Origin: NBLH01 sp050296515
Lineage (GTDB): Bacteria; Bacteroidota; Bacteroidia; Bacteroidales; NBLH01
DNA: 64,000 nt
Reading direction: 5' to 3'
Assembly (NCBI GenBank): GCA_050296515.1
Contig: JBNKRJ010000098.1
Location: 23,470 to 87,469, forward strand
In this document: positions 18,607 to 26,134 of the stretch, piece after piece
Layout: every line of letters starts with the position of its first letter
How positions within the stretch are numbered: the stretch's first letter is position 1
Notes under the pieces: generated by a model
The model's input: only the letters and a program-made list of their open reading frames with translations
Databases searched by the model: none
What the model was told of the DNA's origin: nothing
Program-made: the position numbers and the translations under genes

Positions 18607-19608
18607 TTACCACCTAATCAAAGCAGAGGCCCACGTAAAGCCACTGCCAAAAGCAGCTAACATATATAAATCATTCGATTTAATTCTCTTTTGTTCCCAC
18701 AGCTCACTTAATAAAATTGGAATTGTTGCAGCTGTGGTGTTTCCGTATTTCATGATATTATTATATACCTTGTCATCAGGTAGTTGCAGCTTTTTCTGTA
18801 AAAACTGGCTAATACGTAAATTTGCCTGATGAGTTAACAACATATCAATATCTTCTTTTTTGTAATTATTGGCATCTAATGCTTCTTGAATCACTTCGGA
18901 AAATCTGGTTATTGCATTCTTGAATACAAGTTGACCGTCCATTTGTGGAGTTGTCATTTCCCAATCTTCCTCCATCCCTTTATAGAATTTTTTTTCGGTA
19001 AAGTTCCCTGGTCCACGTACACATAAAACATCTGCAAATTCTCCCTGAGAATGCAAATGTGTAGATAAAATTCCTTTTTTTGGATCTTCTTCGGCTTGCA
19101 AAACAACTGCTCCTGCGCCATCACCAAATAATACGCTAACACCTCTTCCTCTAGTAGTTAGGTCTAATCCATTGCTATGTATTTCAGAACCAATCAAAAG
19201 AATGGTTTTGTACATCCCTGTTTTAATAAATTGATCAGCAACTGATAAACCATAAATAAAGCCAGAACACTGATTTCTAACATCAAGCGCACCAACAGAA
19301 TCAATTCCTAACTCGTGCTGAACACTTACACCTGGTCCTGGGAAATAATAATCAGGGCTTAATGTAGCGAAAACTATAAAATCAACATCCCTGGGTTGTA
19401 AACCAGCTCTTTCCAAAGCAATTCTTGCAGCCTTAGTTCCCATATTAGCCACTGTGTCAACACCAAAAGTAGCGAATCTTCTTTCTTCAATACCAGAGCG
19501 TTCCCTAATCCATTCATCGCTAGTATCCATTAACTTGGTCAAATCGTGATTCGTTACCACTTTTTCGGGCAGATAATGACCAACACCTACTATTTTTGAT
19601 TGTAACAT
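18607..19608 (-). CDS. fabH: Beta-ketoacyl-ACP synthase III
   Basis: The protein is a 333-residue KAS III. The catalytic triad is visible: Cys114 in DVRNQCSGF, His in LLTHQANLRI and Asn in MKYGNTTAATIP, with the C-terminal AAFGSGFTWASALIRW typical of FabH. It condenses acetyl-CoA or branched acyl-CoA with malonyl-ACP to start fatty acid synthesis. An ATG five codons upstream (19623) is possible, but MLQSKIVGVGHYLPE matches the usual N-terminus better. It is monocistronic here and not linked to plsX/rpmF as in many Bacteroidota, so it may be a second copy. Confidence 0.95.
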   Translation of the reverse strand: MLQSKIVGVGHYLPEKVVTNHDLTKLMDTSDEWIRERSGIEERRFATFGVDTVANMGTKAARIALERAGLQPRDVDFIVFATLSPDYYFPGPGVSVQHELGIDSVGALDVRNQCSGFIYGLSVADQFIKTGMYKTILLIGSEIHSNGLDLTTRGRGVSVLFGDGAGAVVLQAEEDPKKGILSTHLHSQGEFADVLCVRGPGNFTEKKFYKGMEEDWEMTTPQMDGQLVFKNAITRFSEVIQEALDANNYKKEDIDMLLTHQANLRISQFLQKKLQLPDDKVYNNIMKYGNTTAATIPILLSELWEQKRIKSNDLYMLAAFGSGFTWASALIRW

Positions 19609-19623
19609 ATTTTTTTTGAACAT

Positions 19624-19993
19624 TTTTTCTGTTCGAAAAATAGCACTATTTCTTTACATGACCAAATCTAATGTACAGAGTTTTGATTAATTCAAATTCA
19701 ATTTTTGTTCGAAAAAATAGGTTCCTAACTAACCTGTTGATTTTTAAAAAATCACAAGGATAAGTTTAATTATATAAATAATCTTTCATGGTAATAAGCT
19801 CAATTAAAAAAGGGTTTGAATTATGTTAAATAGAACTTAATGTGGACAAAAAGTGAAGTGTTGAACGTTTCACAGATTTTTTAACATTACTATAACCTGA
19901 ACAGCAATGGTAAAAACAAAAGAATATCATTATTTTTGCAGCTAAATACCTAAAGTTATTACACATTAACTAAAAAATTAAAAGAAAACTATT
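19624..19993. other. Divergent intergenic region between fabH and the OB-fold lipoprotein gene
   Basis: This 370-bp AT-rich region has no credible gene. TATTTTTG at 19931-19938 on the plus strand matches the -7 element and would give the 19994 gene a leader of about 50 nt. No matching -33 box is seen. No repeat was noticed. Confidence 0.5.
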
Positions 19994-20515
19994 ATGAAAA
20001 ATTTTGCATTTATTCTTGCTATTTGGGGATTATTTTTTGCAGCCTGTGGTTCTGAAGGCGAAACAAAAGAAACAACTGATTCTACTGAAACCAGCCAGGT
20101 AATTGAGGAAACCCCTATGCTTAAAATTGGTGAATTTGAGACAGTTGCTGCAAATTATGTTGATAAAACTGTTAAAGTAAAAGGAATTGTAGATCATGTT
20201 TGCAGACATGGAGGAAAAAAACTTTTCCTGGTTGATGATGATGGTGATTTACATGTTGAATCGGAAGAAAGATTCAATGATTCTTTAATGGGTAACGAAG
20301 TTACAGTTACAGGAGTTGTTCGCGAATTTAGAGTAGATGAAGCTTACTGCTTAAAAATGGACGAAGACAATATTAAAAGCCATAGTGAAGGACAAACTAA
20401 CAAAGAGCAATTTGAACAAAAGAAAAAGCATATTGCTGAATATAGAGATTCTATGAAAACAGCTGGTGTTGATCATCTATCTTTTTATTCATTGGAGTTT
20501 GTTGAGTTAAAATAA
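19994..20515 (+). CDS. Lipoprotein with OB-fold (tRNA_anti-like) domain
   Basis: The 173-residue protein has a lipoprotein signal with lipobox FFAAC (Cys about 18), a short Thr/Ser/Glu-rich linker and an OB-fold-like domain (about 50-115). The segments YVDKTVKVKGIVDHVCRH, KKLFLVDDDGDLHVE and GNEVTVTGVVREFRV match the tRNA_anti-like lipoproteins of Bacteroidota. Residues 130-173 are helical with a charged C-terminus. Two Cys (VDHVCRHGG and EAYCLKMDE) may form a disulfide or bind a metal. It sits 10 bp before the PepSY-type gene, so the two form a small operon. Substrate is unknown. Confidence 0.8.
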   Translation: MKNFAFILAIWGLFFAACGSEGETKETTDSTETSQVIEETPMLKIGEFETVAANYVDKTVKVKGIVDHVCRHGGKKLFLVDDDGDLHVESEERFNDSLMGNEVTVTGVVREFRVDEAYCLKMDEDNIKSHSEGQTNKEQFEQKKKHIAEYRDSMKTAGVDHLSFYSLEFVELK

Positions 20516-20525
20516 TTATCTGGTA

Positions 20526-21080
20526 ATGAAGCAGGTCAGGAAGTGGAGCAGGATTATTCATCGCGATTTTGGCTACATCTTTTTTGGAGTTACTTTAATT
20601 TATTCCCTTTCGGGAATTGCCCTAAATCATATAAGCGATTGGAACCCAAATTATTCTGTTGAAGTTGTTGAGTTTGAGACAAAGCTTGATTTAAATAAAT
20701 CGGCACAAATAAAAGAAAATATAATGCTTCTTTTAGACGAAATTGCCAATCGTAAAGAGTATAAAAAACATTATTATCCATCAAGTCAGGAATTAAAGAT
20801 TTTCCTTTCCGGTGGTTCTTCGGTTGTAGTTGATTTAGAAAATGGGCAAGGATATGCAGAGTTTTTAAGAAAACGACCAATGTTTTATCAGGTCAACTAT
20901 TTGCATTATAACCCAAATACTTGGTGGACATGGTTTTCGGATATTTTTGCCGGTGCATTGATAATTCTTGCAGCTACTGGTTTAGTAATGGTAAAAGGGA
21001 AAAAAGGAATAACCGGAAGAGGGGCATGGTTAACCGCTTTAGGGATAATTATTCCACTTTTGTTTTTAATGATAAGCTAA
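20526..21080 (+). CDS. PepSY-associated transmembrane protein
   Basis: The 184-residue protein starts with the pattern MKQVRKWSRIIHRDFGYIFF, in which the basic helix and the HRD motif are typical of PepSY_TM proteins. It then has a membrane helix with LIYSLSGIALNH (about 15-35), an extracytoplasmic PepSY-like domain (about 40-125) and two C-terminal helices (about 137-155 and 165-183). Such proteins often accompany iron or electron-transfer systems, but no partner other than the upstream lipoprotein is visible. The start is 10 bp after that gene. Confidence 0.8.
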   Translation: MKQVRKWSRIIHRDFGYIFFGVTLIYSLSGIALNHISDWNPNYSVEVVEFETKLDLNKSAQIKENIMLLLDEIANRKEYKKHYYPSSQELKIFLSGGSSVVVDLENGQGYAEFLRKRPMFYQVNYLHYNPNTWWTWFSDIFAGALIILAATGLVMVKGKKGITGRGAWLTALGIIIPLLFLMIS

Positions 21081-21107
21081 AGAATTGATGATTTGAAAGT
21101 ATAAATG

Positions 21108-21227
21108 ATGGGGCTGTATCAAAACTAGTTTTGCCATAAATTTTTCTTTCAATCTTGTTGAAATACGCTCTTTGTTGTTGAAATGAAAGTAAAATTGCAT
21201 TAAATTAGACTTTTGATACAGCCCCAT
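21108..21227. mobile_element. MITE-like element with 17-bp terminal inverted repeats
   Basis: A 17-bp perfect inverted repeat ATGGGGCTGTATCAAAA (21108-21124) and its complement (21211-21227) bounds 86 bp with no open frame. The ends look like the GGGGCTGT-type terminal repeats of DDE transposons; the family is not certain. The 86-nt interior is too large for a simple terminator loop. It sits exactly between two convergent genes, so a terminator role for the arms is a possible alternative. No clear target-site duplication is seen. Confidence 0.55.
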
Positions 21228-21229
21228 TT

Positions 21230-22168
21230 TTATTTCCAGCTCACCAACATTCCATCCTCTAATTTCAATAAATTCTGGGGAACGTTTTCTGTAATTTTTG
21301 ATTTAATCAGTTTAATAGTTTGCTCTTTTAGAAAGGTTTCCTTAACTACAATGCTAATTTCTCTGCATGGAACGGGCTCTGCAAACTGCCTCACCATCTG
21401 TTTTCTTCTTTCATCCATATCAAGCATGGCTAAATATGGAAGCAAAGTATATCCGTATTGCTGTTCTACTAATTTAATTAACGATTCAAGTGATCCACTT
21501 CGGTAATTAAGTGCCAGTGATTGAGTATAAACCTCATTAACACCACAAAGGTTTATTGAATGACTACTAAAACAATGACCTTCATTTAACAACCAAATAT
21601 CATTTATACTTAAATCTGATGGATGGATGCTTTGCTGAGCATAAAGCTGATGTTTTTCCGATGCATAAACTAAAAATGGTTCATAATACAAGGGAATTTC
21701 TCTAATTCCTGCTTCCTGAAGCGGAGTCGCAATAATCCCCATATCTAGTTCATTATCATTGAGTTTCTGTACTACCTGCTCTGTCATTAATTCTTCAATC
21801 TGAACCTGTAGTTCCGGATACTCATTTAAGGTTTGAGTTATAAAGAGCGGAACCAAATAAGGGGCAATTGTTGGGATAATTCCAATTCGCAGCTCTCCTT
21901 TGACCTCACCTTTGATTTCTTCAATCATTTCAGGGATTTTTTTTGCTGCTTCAACAATTAGTTTGGCTTGTGAAATTATTTTTTCGCCAAGTGGAGTTGG
22001 TTCAACAGGCTGCCTGCTTCTATCAAAAATAATTACGCCCAGTTCATCTTCGAGTTTTTGTATTTGCATGCTTAAAGTTGGCTGGGTAACAAAACATTTC
22101 TCCGCTGCGGTCACAAAATGTCTGTATTTGTTTAGTGCGATGATGTATTCTAGCTGTACCAGGGTCAT
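21230..22168 (-). CDS. oxyR: OxyR, LysR-type hydrogen peroxide sensor
   Basis: The 312-residue LysR-type regulator has an N-terminal winged helix (MTLVQLEYIIALNKYRHF, TQPTLSMQIQKLEDELG) and a periplasmic-binding-like effector domain. The redox site is intact: Cys199 in LLNEGHCFSS and Cys208 in HSINLCGV, with eight residues between. Count from the Met gives the same residue numbers as in E. coli OxyR. Peroxide oxidises this pair to a disulfide and turns the regulator on. A promoter is seen 135 bp upstream (22303-22334). The peroxiredoxin at 55257 and ferritin at 15360 are plausible targets, by inference only. Confidence 0.92.
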   Translation of the reverse strand: MTLVQLEYIIALNKYRHFVTAAEKCFVTQPTLSMQIQKLEDELGVIIFDRSRQPVEPTPLGEKIISQAKLIVEAAKKIPEMIEEIKGEVKGELRIGIIPTIAPYLVPLFITQTLNEYPELQVQIEELMTEQVVQKLNDNELDMGIIATPLQEAGIREIPLYYEPFLVYASEKHQLYAQQSIHPSDLSINDIWLLNEGHCFSSHSINLCGVNEVYTQSLALNYRSGSLESLIKLVEQQYGYTLLPYLAMLDMDERRKQMVRQFAEPVPCREISIVVKETFLKEQTIKLIKSKITENVPQNLLKLEDGMLVSWK

Positions 22169-22302
22169 TTATTTGAACTTAGAAATTGGAACCTCGAAAT
22201 TAGAAATTAGATGCTAGAAATTAAAACATTGTGTAATCTATTAATTTCTGAATTCAATTAGACTAATTTCAAATACACAAAAAACTGTGAATTTACTTTC
22301 TT

Positions 22303-22334
22303 CAAAAGTAGTTAAATTTAAGTATATCAACAAT
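22303..22334 (-). promoter_or_regulatory. Promoter of oxyR
   Basis: On the minus strand ATTG (22331-22334) is followed after 20 bp by TACTTTTG (22303-22310). This is the Bacteroidota form with one mismatch in the -33 box. The leader to the oxyR ATG would be about 130 nt and contains AGAAATTAG repeats. Confidence 0.55.
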
Positions 22335-22354
22335 TGAATATGAAGATGTATTAT

Positions 22355-22723
22355 CTAAATTCCTTGTGTAGCAATACCTAAAAATGCGAAGATTATTCCA
22401 ATATAAGCTATTATGAATGAGAAATAAACAATAAAGAACATTAAAGTGATGGAGGATAAACAGGTACCTACAATAGCACATGTTCTGCCAGCTTTAAGAT
22501 TATTATAAGAAGCGAGTGTATAAAGCGAAGGGTTTTCTTCATAAAGTTTTTTTGCTTTGCCAGATAAAGCCAGGGCCACAATTCCGTTTGCAAGCCCAAT
22601 TACACCATAGGCACAGCACAAAACGATAGAAACAATACCTAGAACCAATACTGCAGTAGAATTAGGCACAGGTATTTGAGCTTGAGATTGGGCAGAAGTA
22701 TAGGGGCTAGTTTGTTGGTACAT
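22355..22723 (-). CDS. CCC-motif small membrane protein, copy 3
   Basis: The 122-residue protein has a polar N-terminus (1-18), a first helix VLVLGIVSIVLCCAYGVIGL containing a Cys-Cys pair, a loop GKAKKLYEENPSLYTLASYN, the segment LKAGRTCAIVGTCLSSI, and a second helix pair to the end. It is the most divergent of three tandem paralogues: Cys pair LCCAYG instead of LCWCYG, and a longer C-terminus. The family is DUF4190-like, known as CCC-motif membrane proteins in Bacteroidota. Function is unknown. It follows the second copy after a gap that holds a 34-bp perfect palindrome. Confidence 0.75.
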   Translation of the reverse strand: MYQQTSPYTSAQSQAQIPVPNSTAVLVLGIVSIVLCCAYGVIGLANGIVALALSGKAKKLYEENPSLYTLASYNNLKAGRTCAIVGTCLSSITLMFFIVYFSFIIAYIGIIFAFLGIATQGI

Positions 22724-22745
22724 TTCAAAGTTGGTGTTTTGGTAA

Positions 22746-22779
22746 TTTGACGAAAAGGGAGGCCTCCCTTTTCGTCAAA
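22746..22779. terminator. 34-bp perfect palindrome between two CCC-motif genes
   Basis: Two 17-base halves, TTTGACGAAAAGGGAGG and its exact reverse complement, meet with no spacer. It lies 8 bp past the stop of the 22787-23137 gene and 23 bp before the ATG of the next. As RNA it would form a long snap-back hairpin ending in AAA/T, so a terminator or processing signal between the paralogues is the likely role. A protein-binding operator is an alternative. Confidence 0.6.
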
Positions 22780-22786
22780 ACATATT

Positions 22787-23137
22787 TTAAAATTGCTCCC
22801 ATGGGAAACCACTAGTTATCGCAGTGCCAATAATTAAAACATAAATAATGATAAACACTATATAGATACCTGATAAAATTGTACCAATAATAGCACAAAT
22901 TCTACCAGCTTTTAGATTATTGTACGAAGCCATTGTATAGGTATCAGGATCTTCTTCGTAAAGGGCTTTTGCTTTTCCTGCCATAATTAAAGCCACAATA
23001 CCACTAGCCAGCCCGATTATTCCATAACACCAGCACAACGCAATTGACACAATGCCTAGAACCAATACAGCCACTGAATTAGGTATACTGATTTGAGTAT
23101 TAAACGGTTGCTGATTCTGTACAGTTTGATTCTCCAT
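22787..23137 (-). CDS. CCC-motif small membrane protein, copy 2
   Basis: The 116-residue paralogue of the neighbouring genes begins with a polar Gln-rich stretch (1-18), then helix AVLVLGIVSIALCWCYGIIG, loop AGKAKALYEEDPDTYTMASY, the conserved NLKAGRICAIIGTILSGIY and a last hydrophobic helix ending SGFPWEQF. The Cys-Trp-Cys-Tyr-Gly core is the hallmark of the family. The N-terminal Pro/Asn/Gln segment probably faces the cytoplasm. It shows very close similarity to the 23312-23656 gene, so the pair arose by recent duplication. Confidence 0.75.
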   Translation of the reverse strand: MENQTVQNQQPFNTQISIPNSVAVLVLGIVSIALCWCYGIIGLASGIVALIMAGKAKALYEEDPDTYTMASYNNLKAGRICAIIGTILSGIYIVFIIIYVLIIGTAITSGFPWEQF

Positions 23138-23266
23138 AATTAATTTTTTAATGATTTTTGTTAATTGTAAATTAAAAGGGCATTAATTCTTTTTAGTTAA
23201 TACCTTGGACAAATATAGAAAAAATGCTCATGAAAACTTAAGGTAAGCTGGTGTTGGTGCATAAAA

Positions 23267-23291
23267 AAAGGAGCAAATACAATGCTCCTTT
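23267..23291 (-). terminator. Terminator after the first CCC-motif gene
   Basis: A 9-bp perfect stem AAAGGAGCA / TGCTCCTTT with a 7-nt loop is followed on the minus strand by a run of T. It begins 21 bp past the stop of the 23312-23656 gene. Confidence 0.8.
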
Positions 23292-23311
23292 CTTATTATG
23301 CTCTAAAAATC

Positions 23312-23656
23312 CTACAACCGATCCCAAGGAAGTTGAGTTAAAGCAGCTCCATAAAGCGCAATAATAACAATGATATACACAATATAGAGTGTAGACAAAA
23401 TTGTACCAATAATAGCACAAATTCTACCAGCTTTTACGTTTTTAAAAGACGAAAGAGTATATCCATCAGGATTAGATTCGTACAAAGCTTTTGCTTTGCC
23501 AGCCATAACCAGTGCAATAATACCTGATGCAATACCAATAATACCATAACACCAGCACAACGCAATTGATACGATACCTAAAACAAGAATAGCTGTTGCG
23601 TTTGGTAAATTTACTTGCCCACCTTGCGGATTTTGTACAGTTTGATTTTCTTCCAT
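23312..23656 (-). CDS. CCC-motif small membrane protein, copy 1
   Basis: The 114-residue protein is the first in transcription order of three tandem paralogues: polar N-terminus, helix ILVLGIVSIALCWCYGIIGI, loop with KALYESNPDGYTLSSF, then NVKAGRICAIIGTILSTLYI and a last helix ending AALTQLPWDRL. It starts 10 bp after the stop of the DUF2752 gene, so the two are one transcript. CCC-motif and DUF2752 genes are often neighbours in Bacteroidota (known pattern, recalled from memory). The biochemical role is unknown. Confidence 0.75.
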   Translation of the reverse strand: MEENQTVQNPQGGQVNLPNATAILVLGIVSIALCWCYGIIGIASGIIALVMAGKAKALYESNPDGYTLSSFKNVKAGRICAIIGTILSTLYIVYIIVIIALYGAALTQLPWDRL

Positions 23657-23666
23657 AGTAATGATT

Positions 23667-23975
23667 TTAATGAATTCCTAAATAGATTTGCTTAAAAATA
23701 TAGTTAATAACAATAATTGATACAGTAAATATAAAAAAATATTTTAGATAAACCCCGCCTTTTTCAAATTTAAAGATAAGATGAAGAATCAAAAATAAAA
23801 ACATCAGAATGGTTGGAAGTAGGGCAGGATAGAGTTTGAGGCTTTCAATAAAATTGCCTTTAAGTAATTCTACGAATGATCGTTGCATACCACACCCCGG
23901 GCATTCTATCCCAAAATACTTTTTATAGAAGCATGCCCCCATGTTTCTTTCTAACCAAGCAATAATTGAATCCAT
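23667..23975 (-). CDS. DUF2752 membrane protein
   Basis: The 102-residue protein has the DUF2752 signature FGIECPGCGMQRSFVELLKG (about 22-41), with the C-x-x-C-G pair and a following Arg-Ser, and two membrane helices (about 48-65 and 78-97). Function is not known for the family. It leads the CCC-motif cluster; a -7 promoter box (23992-23999) lies 17 bp upstream of its ATG. Confidence 0.8.
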   Translation of the reverse strand: MDSIIAWLERNMGACFYKKYFGIECPGCGMQRSFVELLKGNFIESLKLYPALLPTILMFLFLILHLIFKFEKGGVYLKYFFIFTVSIIVINYIFKQIYLGIH

Positions 23976-23991
23976 AAGAATATTTTAAACA

Positions 23992-23999
23992 CAAATGTA
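23992..23999 (-). promoter_or_regulatory. Promoter -7 element of the DUF2752/CCC cluster
   Basis: TACATTTG on the minus strand matches the -7 consensus. A -33 TTTG is not present at 19-21 bp, so the call is tentative. Confidence 0.4.
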
Positions 24000-24103
24000 A
24001 AAAAAACAAGGTTTCTTAAATGTGAATTTATTAACAGTCAGGTGTTAATAAAGGTTGTCAATTGAGGCGTAATAGCTATAGAAAATTGGACATATAAAAA
24101 AAA

Positions 24104-24121
24104 CCGCCATTTTAGTGGCGG
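24104..24121 (-). terminator. Terminator of the permuted actin-like gene
   Basis: A 6-bp GC stem CCGCCA / TGGCGG with a 6-nt loop is followed on the minus strand by eight or more T. It lies about 80 bp past the stop at 24200. Confidence 0.75.
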
Positions 24122-24199
24122 CTGTCGAATTGAATTACAAAACAAAGCCCAATTTTTATCAGAGTGTCAGAGTTTTATCATTATATTGCATTGGCAATG

Positions 24200-25858
24200 C
24201 TACGAAAAATCGGGCTCATAATCATCAAAACTGCCTTTTGACTCAACCTTATCATCTGTATCTTCATCCTCCTCATCTTGTTCAACTTTATCTACTTGTT
24301 TTGTTTTATGAAGATCCGGATTTAATTCTTTGTATAAGATTTCTTTTTCTTCTTCAGATAACTCAGCAAGCTTTTTTTCATAATCACTTTCTTCATCAAT
24401 ATCCTCTTCTTTTGTTTCTTCTTTTACAAGTCCTTCAAAATCTTCCCCCTTTGGTTTTCCCGCTGTTTTTACAATCTCATCAACTACCTCAATTACTTTT
24501 TCAGCTATAACTTCCTCGTTTTTAATTTCCTTAGCAGGTTTGACTTCTTCTTTAATATCTTCTTTTTTTTCTTCAACCCTTTTTAGAATCTGTTCTGCAA
24601 CATTAAGTTCGTCTTTTACTTCCTCCTTAATTTCTTCAACTTTCTCATCCTTAGTCTCAGTAATTACTTCGGGTTCCTCTTTTTCTATTTTTTCAATTAT
24701 TTCAGACTCTTCTTTTTCTTCTATTTTAGGTTCTTCTTTTATTTCGATCTTTTCTTCAATAATAGGCTCCTCTTTTTTTTCAATCTTGGGAACTTCTATT
24801 TTTTCTTCTTTTTCTATAGGTGTATCAATTAAACTTTCACTTTTGTATTGTGTTAAAACGGTATTTGCATTACCTACATCCAAACCTATCGCTGTAGATT
24901 TATCTCCGCCTGTTAACATAATAGAATTTAAGCTATAACCTTCACTTGTTAAAGTAAGTGGGTTTTTAACCACCTCAACAGTAGCAATTTGGTTAAATTC
25001 TTTTTCGAATTGCTCAATTAATTCAGGGAATAATGCACCTCCACCTGTTAAATAGATTTTATCAGCACGTTCAAAATCTGTGTCGCTGAATGATCTGCGT
25101 AAACCAGTAGATATGATGTCTTTATAATATCTTTCAAGAATTCTTTTTCTTAGATCTACAATATTTACTTTTTGGCGATCAAGAATTATGTAATCGTTTC
25201 TAAAAGAAACATCCAACTGTTTTTCTGTTTTTAAACCCAGGTAGTATTTAGTAGCCAATGAACGCATGAATAAATCAACAGCATATTGCATTCCATTGAT
25301 ACTTAGTGCAGTTCTGTGAACAATACCGTTTTCGGTACTTAAAACGGCTTCGCAAGTACCATATCCAAGGCTGACAACAAAAAAGTTGCCTTCTGCCTGT
25401 GCTTCACCAACCCTAAGGGCGATAATATTACCTATCATTTCAGGTAAAATCTCAACCTGGCTAATGTTTGCCCTAATACTGGTTTTTTCTTTATTGGTAT
25501 AAGTTCCAGGATTATATTCAATTGAATCAAGGTTTTCAATCATATTTTTTGCAATATCCTTGTAAACCTGATAGGTTGAAAACGGAAAACCTGTTGTAAT
25601 AGCTAAAGGCCTGTTATTATTATGGTTTGCCAATAAAATACCAGCTTTCAAAAATAGCTGATAATCAATTTCATGTGGTGAGCTATTCACTAATCTGTTT
25701 GGTGAAATACCTTCAGTAAGAGCCAGGTTACCAATAAGATAAGCTTGTTCCTTCTCATCGTACATTTGCAGACCATTTATCAGGTCTTTTGAAACATAGT
25801 TTAAATTAGTACCTATGGCTTCGTAAACACTCGGAAAACTGTAACTCTGCTTTTTCAT
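24200..25858 (-). CDS. Circularly permuted ParM/archaeal-actin-like ATPase with long acidic coiled tail
   Basis: The 552-residue protein has an actin-like core (1-342) and a Lys/Glu-rich tail (343-552) ending in an acidic stretch. Core landmarks in order: SFPSVYEA (7-14), LAITTGFPF (85-93), VEILPEM (135-141), phosphate-2-like VVSLGYGTCEAVL (161-173), adenosine motif IYLTGGGALFPEL (268-280), then NPLTLTSEGY (299-308) and finally phosphate-1 AIGLDVGNANTVL (323-335). In ParM/StbA-type actins phosphate-1 is the very first strand and FPS follows it. Here the first strand pair has moved behind the normal C-terminus. No phosphate-1 motif exists upstream: the frame has a stop 12 codons before the ATG. 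The phosphate-2 Asp is Ser163. Filament formation is inferred. Confidence 0.8.
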   Translation of the reverse strand: MKKQSYSFPSVYEAIGTNLNYVSKDLINGLQMYDEKEQAYLIGNLALTEGISPNRLVNSSPHEIDYQLFLKAGILLANHNNNRPLAITTGFPFSTYQVYKDIAKNMIENLDSIEYNPGTYTNKEKTSIRANISQVEILPEMIGNIIALRVGEAQAEGNFFVVSLGYGTCEAVLSTENGIVHRTALSINGMQYAVDLFMRSLATKYYLGLKTEKQLDVSFRNDYIILDRQKVNIVDLRKRILERYYKDIISTGLRRSFSDTDFERADKIYLTGGGALFPELIEQFEKEFNQIATVEVVKNPLTLTSEGYSLNSIMLTGGDKSTAIGLDVGNANTVLTQYKSESLIDTPIEKEEKIEVPKIEKKEEPIIEEKIEIKEEPKIEEKEESEIIEKIEKEEPEVITETKDEKVEEIKEEVKDELNVAEQILKRVEEKKEDIKEEVKPAKEIKNEEVIAEKVIEVVDEIVKTAGKPKGEDFEGLVKEETKEEDIDEESDYEKKLAELSEEEKEILYKELNPDLHKTKQVDKVEQDEEDEDTDDKVESKGSFDDYEPDFS

Positions 25859-26134
25859 TCGACTATAATTTTTGATTTTAATCCAGTTTTGTAATCATAT
25901 TTAACAACCTGATATTAATAAATTTAACAGCTTGTTTCCATTTAGTTCCTATTTACATTATTATTTACATTTTGTATGCAATCAAATACTGTACCATAAA
26001 TTTTGCCTGAACAAACTGAAGGAAACTAGTCGAGATTTAAAGTAGAGTTCTGTTTTGGTATAAGTTTAAGGTAAAGATTACCAAAGTTCAATATTAAAAG
26101 CAATCCTCATAAATCAAACGCTTATTGTTAGAAA

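Noticed and set aside
24115..24938. Plus-strand open frames opposite the actin-like gene
   Set aside because: They are antisense to the Lys/Glu-rich tail (giving Ser/Phe/Leu-rich peptides) and overlap its terminator.
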